In this document: positions 9,401-15,045 of the stretch, one piece after another
Layout of the letters: each line of letters opens with the position of its first letter
Numbering within the stretch: the stretch's first letter is position 1
Source of the DNA: a virus
Virus record (IMG/VR): IMGVR_UViG_3300025120_000511
Coordinates: 1-24,855 of that record
DNA: 24,855 nt
Direction: 5' to 3' (one strand)
Position numbers and translations under genes: made by a program
Notes under the pieces: model-generated
The model's database searches: none
Told to the model about the DNA's origin: nothing
Seen by the model: the letters and a program-made list of their open reading frames with translations, nothing else

Positions 9401-9419
9401 TAAAATTTTCTGCCACCAT
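3480..9419 (-). CDS. Giant 1979-aa protein with a degenerate ATP-dependent DNA ligase-like domain
   Basis: One uninterrupted frame of 1979 codons from the ATG at 9419 (GAGGCGGTG upstream). Residues 1 to about 1440 match nothing I recognise: they are soluble, His/Asn-rich, and have no membrane segment. Residues about 1477-1740 follow the layout of the ligase/mRNA-capping nucleotidyltransferase superfamily. There is a VPP-VRPM lead-in, then a motif I-like KWYDGKR (1507-1513), a motif III-like FVIDG (Asp1554), a motif IV-like KVVLLR (1625-1630), a motif V-like WLLLRK (1646-1651), and an OB-fold-like 'VGDIVRATITGVSKKRRKSRDVYNV'. Key residues deviate: motif I has one extra residue between Lys and Asp-Gly, the motif III Glu and motif IV Gly are missing, and the first motif V Lys is Leu. 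The last 200 residues are charged and probably disordered. It lies between small virion genes and the protease, so a virion or assembly role is likely. Catalytic activity is doubtful. Confidence 0.85.
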   Translation of the reverse strand: MVAENFNIVKNDFLLSLADGKDLAFNAAEYIIAWESLEKAPTDDTLRTLKYSAEMIVKDDAQREKIAGQDIAMVNTQAEVAEGPGMLLGRQEIYNEPTNHIWNKGLRGAKDTMHSHAVWPSFTPETGSPYTKMHFPFHSSIHPLLHTNSISGYPAFVEKFRSHIFNGHSKEEARMEGLLHDELEKVKSPLIFGHNNKTLLGPIRVNGSNVSHQDDLYQRDYQRWKRNNIDAIKMNEANLSEGRSAEENENRLRVAHFEARAKQWVSDDYVVDENSDEHPSALGHEGYMYGLEWLNPVERTAVMRRIHEEGGLDKKPLLKLPNGETIPSARIAWNNLIRRTPELNWATRGDEHRGANAHHRMESMEDYSQGDNRFLQNAFGEAAHTYQLLDDKKEATGSIADYIIEALHDAHGIEEDQNGEWVGKPFSFLPKLNLDKNDMAESYPLETKDGVKGLWASSRNHRPKKRNVMQGPHETFMSMEDILFLAGYDPKTRKPLLKHPIYGNMDGPVIPLEDIENMEEEAKLSGNIASRGKEMREHLTFLQAPHGPHPDEDAPKYWQLGGNGNFTVGPAKFWSQGLDVGGGAGMTHSAYNEIIHSLSPGMQPTLDEILPSSIDADEPFNPFTGEGQKPVQTSSIKEDNTMPEFSSMFETKPHTNAITGSKQYEPLNVNPENMSLGLHFGTGKANPVGTWNPVTKKFDKGDKRTLLENIFSPANIFTKTSAGEKHNWTLHKTTLSPQTEYAIRNMNSAERKKFKTRYFHPSTTFNAMKTTHPEQAYSSHSGDGPILAKKRRLHYLKTMLGRSNSPHAPNKTSMEQLKALKDGNVPVTYGADHDDFIDFQGIGQRQPSFENTKRYIRNADDAKNMRILTALAKLNNSSATEVFNHLHGDIDDDENNIEFQQLKDALTQQDVALNTGDIEGLHNWLTNHRYELAQEKLEANKKGSLSGRSSIKTLDKEGNALPFDAHTIHRALSMGGMYPSVQREEDIRTEIEQLQSTLYDPAAQGEFSPEGAKRIMNEIQELTVELNQLQSKAAKSVLGKTNPFEADAKVFNNLLKASRESVFQAAQFLLPRVLEHDPNHFSEELASTDPQQFLANHNRLMFEAERMLGTVPHDVHGIKTQAYRFGNTTEKVPQRQKGVHPKITEHLQGDEIFTVDGTMNTDEVLEGLGLTPKTTEQRNRMASHVQRIIDESNNTNQPLHVSTVGQLMESGKFDDDFFLHHLAGDDEFLQDSVNEGFHTAMENSQPKHEKWKQHPIHSITSNVVRTVADDSLMSPAGLSFFDAGGKQIDIHNRFGVGSGEKKYKTRASKNRLDSIVALNQNQINIDNMTPQEKTTLSVGFNQEPVPVGGINPDTYGIIPTHTGAGVVHSVANPQQSTFGIDFSSDGEPVVGTFTEPKLFQNTWQDAITGLHGKEVGSQVLQGLESIPVQNVTSPALAMNPLTYETAEDRIALGEMGEYITSLLNPDVLLTKSSDAEWVPPVRPMHRIFDLSDLEHLRGFSGSWVVSKWYDGKRVIIVQKDNEITTYDENGRKVGLKKAFKESLAELNDNNFVIDGIVGKEDLNIIDIINYDDTNVGEMLMHERMKVLRGQFDSHENVIIPGPHDTKMTDEEGLEDAVKILQNEHKVVLLRDNKSTYMKGERRHPKWLLLRKTRDFNFIILNRKGNGPFSYQLGAGPILDGESLGNRAVTHKNKFYMDVGTAHNQQKAFKVGDIVRATITGVSKKRRKSRDVYNVQVGQIESEGEGEGAASTESLDLLTKSFSPILIPHDLEYHNNTIQVILKNIDTVIYQVERIGENWYLHTPSSALGDLRKSNYSITLAESLHPYWHTVAPLMIEGHLTKSTMMDDEKTPSRERQDRQSAGVLDEDDENRLLKPSTKKAFEIISRALDQLAKEKLTWTGPKGLGIDMATPIESPSGPTRLTEESNLPDYDGKKRPDEGEIKPDSAEEKKKPVKHIEMKTDEDESIVYDDENDTPTLSV

Positions 9420-9431
9420 AAGTTCACCGCC

Positions 9432-9599
9432 TCATTGTAGCGGTTGAAACTTAGGACAAGCAAAAATATCCATACCGAGATGTAAATTACATCCTTCTCG
9501 TGGATTACCCCCACAAGTTAGGCAAGACATTGATTTACCCTGCTCGACTTCTTCACGAACTGCCGCTTTGGGTGACTTGATTACCATGATGTAAGCCAT
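9432..9599 (-). CDS. Small zinc-binding-type protein (55 aa)
   Basis: 55 codons from an ATG at 9599 to a TGA at 9432. The product contains C-x2-C-x7-C-x10-C (CLTCGGNPREGC ... FAC), a likely single zinc site. Its stop lies inside the ribosome-binding region of the giant gene (CAATGAGGCGGTGAACTTATG), so the two are probably translationally coupled. The preceding gene ends 9 nt upstream. The Shine-Dalgarno is weak (GATGTGGTC). No function is known to me. Position and coupling suggest it is made together with the giant protein. Confidence 0.75.
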   Translation of the reverse strand: MAYIMVIKSPKAAVREEVEQGKSMSCLTCGGNPREGCNLHLGMDIFACPKFQPLQ

Positions 9600-9608
9600 G
9601 TGACCACA

Positions 9609-10082
9609 TCAATATCTTCGCTCGCTTCCGCCTTCTGCGTCTTCTCTTTCAGTACCAGTACCGGCGTGTGGGTTCATACGACCGCCAAGTTTACCCAAGT
9701 CAACTTTTTTGTCATGCTTGTCACGCTTTGGTTTACCATCTTCGTATTCAATGGTGTTGCCATTTGTAGTGTAGTAAGCGGTCTTGGTTTGCCCACCGGA
9801 TTCAGTGACCAAGTGTGGGTTTATATCGGTAATTTTTTCCTTTGGTATTGGTTTTGGGTCAGCCAAAGGGTCAGCCTTTGCCATTTTTCCACCACAGCCC
9901 ATTTTCATGCAACCCATCTTGTTCATTTTAGAACCGCAACTTGGACAGTCTTTACACTTACAAGGTTTCTTTCCACAGTCACACTTACCTTTTTCAAGAA
10001 GACCTAAACGATTGTTCATTTCTTCTGCTTTTTCAAGCATCTGCTTAACTTCATAACTAATTGCTTCAAATCTTGGCTTCAT
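9609..10082 (-). CDS. Cys-cluster hypothetical protein (157 aa)
   Basis: 157 codons from an ATG at 10082, with GAGGTG upstream. The TAA of the preceding gene lies between that site and the start. A short predicted coiled coil (about residues 8-30) is followed by eight cysteines between residues 34 and 63 (KCDCGKKPCKCKDCPSCG, then GCMKMGC), which could hold two zinc ions. The C-terminal half is hydrophilic and charged, rich in Lys, Gly, Asp and Thr. It belongs to the run of four small genes between the portal and the giant gene. Function unknown. A small internal head or assembly factor is a context guess. Confidence 0.8.
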   Translation of the reverse strand: MKPRFEAISYEVKQMLEKAEEMNNRLGLLEKGKCDCGKKPCKCKDCPSCGSKMNKMGCMKMGCGGKMAKADPLADPKPIPKEKITDINPHLVTESGGQTKTAYYTTNGNTIEYEDGKPKRDKHDKKVDLGKLGGRMNPHAGTGTEREDAEGGSERRY

Positions 10083-10084
10083 AC

Positions 10085-10420
10085 TTACACCTCGGTTTCT
10101 TTTGCTGATTGTGCCATTTCATGAATGTCTTCCCACGACATATTGTGGAACTCTTCATTTGTTTGTGGCACAGAAGAATTTACACCCTTCATAATTGAAT
10201 CATCATTCATGTCGTTTCTAAAAGCATCACCAGTGACATTTTCAGTAAACGGTGTCGTTGCTTTCACCATGCCCATTTTTTTCAACATAATAGTTGGATT
10301 GTTAATCATTTTACGAAGACGCATGTTTTCGTGCTTAAGTGATTCAAGGTCACTGTCCATGCTTTCCATCTTTGTAATCAAAACACCCATCAATCGTTCC
10401 GCATCCGATTGTTCAGTCAT
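10085..10420 (-). CDS. Coiled-coil protein ending in an NMSW peptide (111 aa)
   Basis: 111 codons from an ATG at 10420 with an excellent GAGGTGATT site that overlaps the end of the preceding gene. Residues about 8-40 form a predicted coiled coil (LITKMESMDSDLESLKHENM). The middle is polar, and the C-terminus carries NMSWEDIHEMAQSA. That last segment closely matches the C-terminus of the protease-scaffold (NMSWDEVHNLAASV), suggesting that both proteins bind the same partner, for example the capsid or portal. No known family recognised. Likely a scaffold accessory or assembly factor, inferred from the shared peptide and the location. Confidence 0.82.
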   Translation of the reverse strand: MTEQSDAERLMGVLITKMESMDSDLESLKHENMRLRKMINNPTIMLKKMGMVKATTPFTENVTGDAFRNDMNDDSIMKGVNSSVPQTNEEFHNMSWEDIHEMAQSAKETEV

Positions 10421-10430
10421 TTAAATCACC

Positions 10431-10787
10431 TCATTGAGAGTGTCGGCCAAAAGTTCCGGTGACACGAGTATAGTTTGATGGTCGAACTCCGTTTGAAACA
10501 GTACCACTAAGTCGGTGTCCTTGAAGGGATTGAGCCGAAGTCGGTCGATTATCAAACTTCATAACTGGTGCGCCACCAGCGTAAATATCGTTAGGACCAA
10601 CTGTAAGACCACTTTCAGCCTTAGAAATAGCGGCAGACAAATCTTCCGAAAGGAAGTCTGCTACTTTACGCAATTCATTCAATTGTTGCTTTGCTAAGTT
10701 AGCATCACCGGTTGTCAAGGCAGTAATAAATGCCTTTTGGTGTTGTTCCATCTTTCTTGCCATTGGGTCCATTTTGATTAAATCCAT
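10431..10787 (-). CDS. Hypothetical head-operon protein (118 aa)
   Basis: 118 codons from an ATG at 10787, with AGGG about 8 nt upstream, 43 nt after the portal stop. The N-terminal 60 residues are helical (HQKAFITALTTGDANLAKQQ, then LNELRKVADFLSEDL). The rest is polar and rich in Ser, Thr, Gly, Arg and Asn, probably flexible. There are no Cys, membrane segments or catalytic motifs. Its place directly after the portal and before the coiled-coil and Cys-rich genes suggests a virion or assembly role. I do not recognise the family. Confidence 0.78.
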   Translation of the reverse strand: MDLIKMDPMARKMEQHQKAFITALTTGDANLAKQQLNELRKVADFLSEDLSAAISKAESGLTVGPNDIYAGGAPVMKFDNRPTSAQSLQGHRLSGTVSNGVRPSNYTRVTGTFGRHSQ

Positions 10788-10830
10788 ATTCAGCCCTGCC
10801 TTATCCCATGTTGTCGCTCTTTAAGAGTCT

Positions 10831-12630
10831 TTATGCACCCTTGAAATTTCTTGCATTCAAAAGAGCATTGCTATTCTGTTGTCCAATAGAGGGTTGTGGA
10901 CCTCTTTGTTGTACACTTGTTACAGGAGAGCCACTACCAGCCGATGTACGGCGTTGTGGAGCGGCTGGCCCTCGATTACGGATTCCCATACCTTGACCTC
11001 CGGGTTGCGGAGGGGGCATTGGCATTCCACCTTGTGGCATACCCGGAGGCATACCTCTCATTGGCATTCCACCCATTGGCATTCCACCCATTGGCATTCC
11101 ACCCGGCATCTGTCCACCCGGCATCATACCCGGAGGTGGCATTCCGCCACCCGGCATAGGTGGTGGCATTCCGCCACCCGGAGGTGCGCCACCCGGAGGT
11201 GCGGCAGGTTGTGGTGGAGGCTTACGATACACAAAGCGAATATCGCTACTCGACTCACCATCAACCAAATCGGCTACAAAACCAAGTTGAGTCATTCGTT
11301 GCGCTACATTGAGTTCTTGCTCATCACGGCGTAGTCGAGTAATTTCATCTTCTTCTTCATTTGGATAAAGAGTGAGTTTCCAATCATGGACTCCCATTTC
11401 TTTCAGCATCTTAGGGAAAAGAACATCGGTGTAAATTTTTTGTCCAAATTCAACAGCACGATTTGTAACAAGGATTTGCATACCCTCATTACTCAAGCCA
11501 CCCGACTTACCGCTATCAACCATGAATACACTTGAAACACCAAAGTAAGCCGCAATACGATTACGAATTTCATCACGAACTGCAATGTACTGCATTTCTT
11601 CAAGCGTGTCCATAAACTTAATCCAATTTACACCACCACGGCCAGTTTGACTTTCAATACCCACTTTTGGAATGTAATGTGGGTCACGCTCCATTTTCTC
11701 ATCAACAGACTTCCAAAATGATTTCATCGACTCAAGGTTATCAGTCGTGACTGAAATAATCCCCTTTGGCATTCTTCGCTTTTGATAAGCAGTGTACATG
11801 TAATTATCCATTGCTGTAAGTGTCATTGCTTGTCGCCACATTGTGTTGACCGGTGAACGACCGTATAATTTAGATGGATTGTACTTACTCAAATGAAGAA
11901 CTTCACCTTCGATGAAATACTGCGTTTTACCGCTACCAGCCATGTTGACATAATGTACATCATGTAAGTCCATTCCGCATGTTTCACATTTATCACTTTC
12001 AGCGTGTGTTTTTACTTGGTCCCTGTGGATTCTGCAAACCTTGTATCGTCCACCACGAACACCACGCTTATCGGCAACAATACGCATAAAGATAGGGTCA
12101 CCTCGAATCATTTCTTTAACACGGAAAAATGCAACTTCTTTTGATTCCGGGTCAATGTAGTATTCTTTTACCAAGATTAAGAATGCATCATCAACAATGT
12201 TTAGGTCATTTTCAACTTCATTAAGAATATGAATAAATGCTTGGTCCATACTGTTGTTTTGATTTAACAACCACTTCACATAGGTGATTTCATCATGGTC
12301 GGGGTCACGCACTGGACCTTGACAAACATTACAAACTTCAACTTCATGTTGATATTCTTCTCCGCAATCACTACATTTTTTATGAAAACGCTTTTCAAAG
12401 TAGTGTCCTCTTCGGAACATTTCTTGTCGAATTTTTGAAAGGACTGTTCTTAAAATCAAACATTCCGTACTTACTGCATAAAGCGCAGGTATGGTAATAC
12501 CCTGTGCCATGACTGGTTCTTGAATACCACTTGTCCAAAGTGGCATGGTCGGAGTTGGAGATTGCTTACGCTTGAATGGTTTACCAAGCGCACCTAAAAA
12601 TCGGCTTATTCTGCTGTCGTCGTCTGCCAT
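10831..12630 (-). CDS. Portal protein with two zinc-binding inserts and a Pro/Gly/Met-rich tail
   Basis: 599 aa. The ATG at 12630 is preferred over a TTG at 12633 because GGAGGG lies 7 nt upstream, and it overlaps the previous stop as TGATG. The core shows portal-type features: an N-terminal 'ALYAVSTECLILRTVLSKI', 'EVLHLSKYNPSKLYGRSPV', a central helix 'QAMTLTAMDNYMYTAYQKRR', and 'IAAYFGVSSVFM ... LSNEGMQILVTNRAVE'. Two inserts could bind zinc: C86-x2-C89 with C100-x2-C103, and C199-x2-H202 with C215-x2-C218. From about residue 475 the chain is low complexity, with repeated GGMPM units. It should form the dodecameric head-tail ring through which DNA enters. The identification rests on pattern and context, and is strong together with the neighbouring TerL, protease and MCP. 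Confidence 0.88.
   Translation of the reverse strand: MADDDSRISRFLGALGKPFKRKQSPTPTMPLWTSGIQEPVMAQGITIPALYAVSTECLILRTVLSKIRQEMFRRGHYFEKRFHKKCSDCGEEYQHEVEVCNVCQGPVRDPDHDEITYVKWLLNQNNSMDQAFIHILNEVENDLNIVDDAFLILVKEYYIDPESKEVAFFRVKEMIRGDPIFMRIVADKRGVRGGRYKVCRIHRDQVKTHAESDKCETCGMDLHDVHYVNMAGSGKTQYFIEGEVLHLSKYNPSKLYGRSPVNTMWRQAMTLTAMDNYMYTAYQKRRMPKGIISVTTDNLESMKSFWKSVDEKMERDPHYIPKVGIESQTGRGGVNWIKFMDTLEEMQYIAVRDEIRNRIAAYFGVSSVFMVDSGKSGGLSNEGMQILVTNRAVEFGQKIYTDVLFPKMLKEMGVHDWKLTLYPNEEEDEITRLRRDEQELNVAQRMTQLGFVADLVDGESSSDIRFVYRKPPPQPAAPPGGAPPGGGMPPPMPGGGMPPPGMMPGGQMPGGMPMGGMPMGGMPMRGMPPGMPQGGMPMPPPQPGGQGMGIRNRGPAAPQRRTSAGSGSPVTSVQQRGPQPSIGQQNSNALLNARNFKGA
11017..11103. repeat. Tandem 15-bp repeat in the portal tail
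   Basis: The unit CATTGGCATTCCACC (plus strand) occurs perfectly at 11059-11073, 11074-11088 and 11089-11103, with a fourth copy at 11017-11031. On the minus strand it encodes repeated GGMPM. It is in frame, so it can change copy number without disrupting the gene. Confidence 0.9.
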
Positions 12631-13928
12631 CAAAGTCCCTCCGCATATCCACCTATGGTATCAGCATCCAAGCCCCACTTAGTCAAGAGGTTGTCGGCTT
12701 TCTTTTTATCATCTTTCCAATTACTGAAAGTGACAAGTTTTTGTAATTCGTTTTTTCTCATCCTATCTTTAGAATCAATAAAAGTCAAAACAGCCTTTGC
12801 TTGCAATGATTTCATTTTCAAGTGAGGTAAGATTCCTTTGAGTAATTGTCGTAAATCATCCTTTGATTGAAAAACCAATCTGTGAAGACTCCGATTACTG
12901 TTTTTGTGAATTTTTTGATTCAAAACTAAGCGACCACAACCGAGGGCTTTGTGTAAGTTTTCACAGTGGTCTTTACCCCTTTCTCCTGTAGCAACAAATG
13001 TTGCTCTTGGCTCACCTCTTTCGCTAATAAAAATACTTCCATCAGCATCAAGAAAACCAGCCGCATACGCCCAAATATCCTTGATAATCAAACCATCGGT
13101 GCCCATTTTTAAAAATTGTCCACGAGTCGGTGAACGATAAATGTCGAGTTCTTCGCCGTACATTTTGATAAGCATACCAAGTTTACTGGGAGTAATGGAC
13201 TTGTTTAAGACACCAACACCACGACGCACAATCTCACGGCTACTTAATTCACCGCTTTTTTCTAACTGCGTCGAAGCAAACTCTAAAGTTGTTTTATCGT
13301 CTTTTGAAATAGAATCAATTTGATGCAAAGTTTTTCGCCACATCTTTTGAGCATCTTTACGCATTTGCATTGCGTCAACCCAATTTTCTTGTTCATCAGT
13401 ACCCCAATCATTAAGTTCGTTTAGCATTGAAAGTACAGAAGTGGCTTTCAAAAACATTTGACATGCTTGTTGTAAACCGGTACTTCTTGACTCACCAAAC
13501 TTTCGCAGTGATTTTAGTGAGCGGTCATTTATTCCCATGTATCGTATGGTGTCTTGCAAACCATCACTCCAAGTCAAATTATTGATTGTTGCTTCAACTT
13601 CCATTGCCTTAATTGTTCTTACATCATCAATAACAGCATCAATCATATCTCGATTACTTTTGTCGTTTCGACGCATTTTTCGACACATACGAATGATTGA
13701 GTCAGCATTTTTACCATATGTGGCCTCAAGCCATCCATCTCCATTTTTTGGAAAACCGTATGATTTTATGTCTTCTTTAATAAACAAAGACGACTCTTTG
13801 ACTACAGGAATTTGTTTGTTGTAAAAAAGTGGATGCTGTGCTAATGTGTTAAACACACTTTTAGTGAAATCATCACCGTTAATTTGTGGAGCATCGTACT
13901 CATCACCGACAATTGCACTACCCCACAT
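12630..13928 (-). CDS. Unknown helical protein fused to a LAGLIDADG endonuclease-type domain (432 aa)
   Basis: 432 codons from an ATG at 13928 with GAGGTAGCC upstream. Residues 1-285 are mostly helical, with no family that I recognise. From residue 287 comes 'YAAGFLDADGSIFI', where AGFLDADG (290-297) is a LAGLIDADG motif, followed by 'LHKALGCGRLVLNQK ... LVFQSKDDLRQLLKGILPHL', the usual second half of one such domain. Only one motif is present, so an active enzyme would have to dimerise. There are no intein splice blocks and the portal is intact, so it is not an intein in its neighbour. It lies directly upstream of the portal with a one-base overlap. G+C is low in the stretch sampled (21 of 60 at 12901-12960), in line with an acquired module. 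The domain may be a homing endonuclease or a co-opted DNA-binding fold. Confidence 0.85.
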   Translation of the reverse strand: MWGSAIVGDEYDAPQINGDDFTKSVFNTLAQHPLFYNKQIPVVKESSLFIKEDIKSYGFPKNGDGWLEATYGKNADSIIRMCRKMRRNDKSNRDMIDAVIDDVRTIKAMEVEATINNLTWSDGLQDTIRYMGINDRSLKSLRKFGESRSTGLQQACQMFLKATSVLSMLNELNDWGTDEQENWVDAMQMRKDAQKMWRKTLHQIDSISKDDKTTLEFASTQLEKSGELSSREIVRRGVGVLNKSITPSKLGMLIKMYGEELDIYRSPTRGQFLKMGTDGLIIKDIWAYAAGFLDADGSIFISERGEPRATFVATGERGKDHCENLHKALGCGRLVLNQKIHKNSNRSLHRLVFQSKDDLRQLLKGILPHLKMKSLQAKAVLTFIDSKDRMRKNELQKLVTFSNWKDDKKKADNLLTKWGLDADTIGGYAEGL

Positions 13929-13953
13929 ATTGGCTACCTCATTGTCCTATCAT

Positions 13954-14688
13954 TTAGAGATTCCTATGATGGTGAAACACAGGAACTTTGGTATCACCGT
14001 GTCCCATTTGTCGAAGGGCTTCCATTCGGTGTCCACCTTCTTGCATTCCGGTATATTTTTTGTTGTTAAAACTTAACTCCGGCATACCTATTGGCATACC
14101 TGTTTTCATTCCCTCTATGATTCGAGCAATGTTTTCACGACTCCCTCCTTGTGGGCTAAACTGGCGACCATCCCATCTGTATTCAGCATCTCTTCCCCCT
14201 ACGGGTGGTTCATTGTATTCTTCTGCGTCTTGTGCTAAAATGTCAAAATAATCATTCGGTGTTATTTGAGTAATTTTATCATTTTTACCATAAGCATAAG
14301 GTTGACCACCAATCACGGGTTCGGAAAAATCCATATTGTAAGCCATTCGTACACCCGGTATATCAGTATCAACAATAGGTGCTTTGACTAAAATGCTTTT
14401 GACAATTGTAGGTTTACCGCCTACGCCTTGTTTTTTAGCACGCTTGCGCTTGGTAGCGGCTCGCTTTTGACCCTCGGACATTGAGCCGCTGGTCTTAGGA
14501 GTCTTACCACTTACTTTGACGCTTGGCCTACACTTGGGATAACCCTTACTTGATTTACTTGCTTTAGAACGCCCACATGGTGGGTGCTTGCCGTCTTTAT
14601 CTTTGCGTGACACATCAACCCACTTTTCTTTGAACCAACGGTTCAAATCCTTAACGATGAGAACATCGTAGCAGGTACATCGAGTCAT
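13954..14688 (-). CDS. DUF5872-like N-terminus with ParB-like C-terminus (244 aa)
   Basis: 244 codons. The ATG at 14688 directly follows the TGA of the 54-aa gene. Residues 15-85 show 'LNRWFKEKWVDVSR', 'PPCGRS' (Cys38), 'YPKCRPSVKVSGKTP' (Cys53) and a basic run KRKRAKK. This matches my memory of a small domain, DUF5872, found in phages and giant viruses (accession not checked). The C-terminal 60 residues contain 'IIEGMKTGMPIGMPEL' and then 'EGGHRMEALRQMG ... VPVF' (His220, Arg221), the pattern of ParB/sulfiredoxin-fold proteins in which G-x-H-R contacts nucleotide or phosphate. ParB-like proteins are often found beside terminase and portal genes in phages. Activity is unknown: it could be a nuclease or a CTP-binding factor in packaging. 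Confidence 0.75.
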   Translation of the reverse strand: MTRCTCYDVLIVKDLNRWFKEKWVDVSRKDKDGKHPPCGRSKASKSSKGYPKCRPSVKVSGKTPKTSGSMSEGQKRAATKRKRAKKQGVGGKPTIVKSILVKAPIVDTDIPGVRMAYNMDFSEPVIGGQPYAYGKNDKITQITPNDYFDILAQDAEEYNEPPVGGRDAEYRWDGRQFSPQGGSRENIARIIEGMKTGMPIGMPELSFNNKKYTGMQEGGHRMEALRQMGHGDTKVPVFHHHRNL

Positions 14689-14853
14689 TCAAAGTACACC
14701 GACCATTTTCTTAATGTCTTTTTGTTTGTCAATAAGAGCGTAGCAAGGACACTTTGGAGCAGAAGCAGAACACTGCATAACACCTTTAATCATGCAAACA
14801 CATGGTGTTTTTTCGGTTCCACCACAGCAACAAGATTTTCTTTTAAGTTTCAT
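14689..14853 (-). CDS. Tiny Cys-rich protein (54 aa)
   Basis: 54 codons from an ATG at 14853 to a TGA at 14689. A very good AAAGGAGGT site lies 8 nt upstream and overlaps the Lys-rich end of the preceding gene. The ATG overlaps that gene's stop as ATGA, and its own stop directly abuts the next ATG. There are eight cysteines: 8, 9, 10, 18, 20, 28, 35 and 37 (SCCCGGTEKTPCVCMIKG, then CPCY). This suggests zinc or other metal binding. The strong ribosome-binding site and tight coupling on both sides argue that it is real. I know no family. Confidence 0.78.
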   Translation of the reverse strand: MKLKRKSCCCGGTEKTPCVCMIKGVMQCSASAPKCPCYALIDKQKDIKKMVGVL

Positions 14854-15044
14854 TTCTTCTTACCTCCTTTCTTTTTACCCTTAAATTTACCACGACAGTA
14901 TTGAACAGCCCATCCGTTTGCATAGGCTGATGGGTAAACATCGAATTTCTTTTTTGCGGCGGCTTTACCAGCGGGACACAATTTCTTTTCCAACGCATCC
15001 CACGCTGTAGTCATTCCGACACAGTGACCACAATCGCAACCCAT
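14850..15044 (-). CDS. Small basic protein with CPAGKAAAKKKF-VYPSAYAN signature (64 aa)
   Basis: 64 codons from the ATG at 15044, one base after the stop of the previous gene and preceded by GAAGTGAT. A longer GTG start at 15083 would run back into the previous gene and is not favoured. The N-terminus has C3-x-C5-x2-C8. The centre has 'LCPAGKAAAKKKFDVYPSAYANGWAV' (Cys23, Cys50), a signature that I associate with short proteins common in uncultured tailed phages, often next to DUF5872-type genes. The C-terminus is a Lys/Gly tail, likely to bind nucleic acid. The function of the family is not known to me. The ATGA overlap couples it to the next gene. Confidence 0.8.
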   Translation of the reverse strand: MGCDCGHCVGMTTAWDALEKKLCPAGKAAAKKKFDVYPSAYANGWAVQYCRGKFKGKKKGGKKK

Positions 15045-15045
15045 A

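Noticed and set aside
11017-11103. CRISPR-like direct repeats
   Set aside because: 15-bp units are back to back without spacers, in frame inside the portal gene, so this is a coding tandem repeat.
10879-11334. Plus-strand frame with repeated His-Trp-His-Ser units
   Set aside because: It is the complement of the portal's GGMPM repeats. The repeats arise from the real gene.
12630-13928. Intein or self-splicing element carrying the LAGLIDADG motif
   Set aside because: No Cys/Ser splice junction blocks or terminal His-Asn are visible, and the N-terminal part is not half of a known protein. It reads as a plain fusion.
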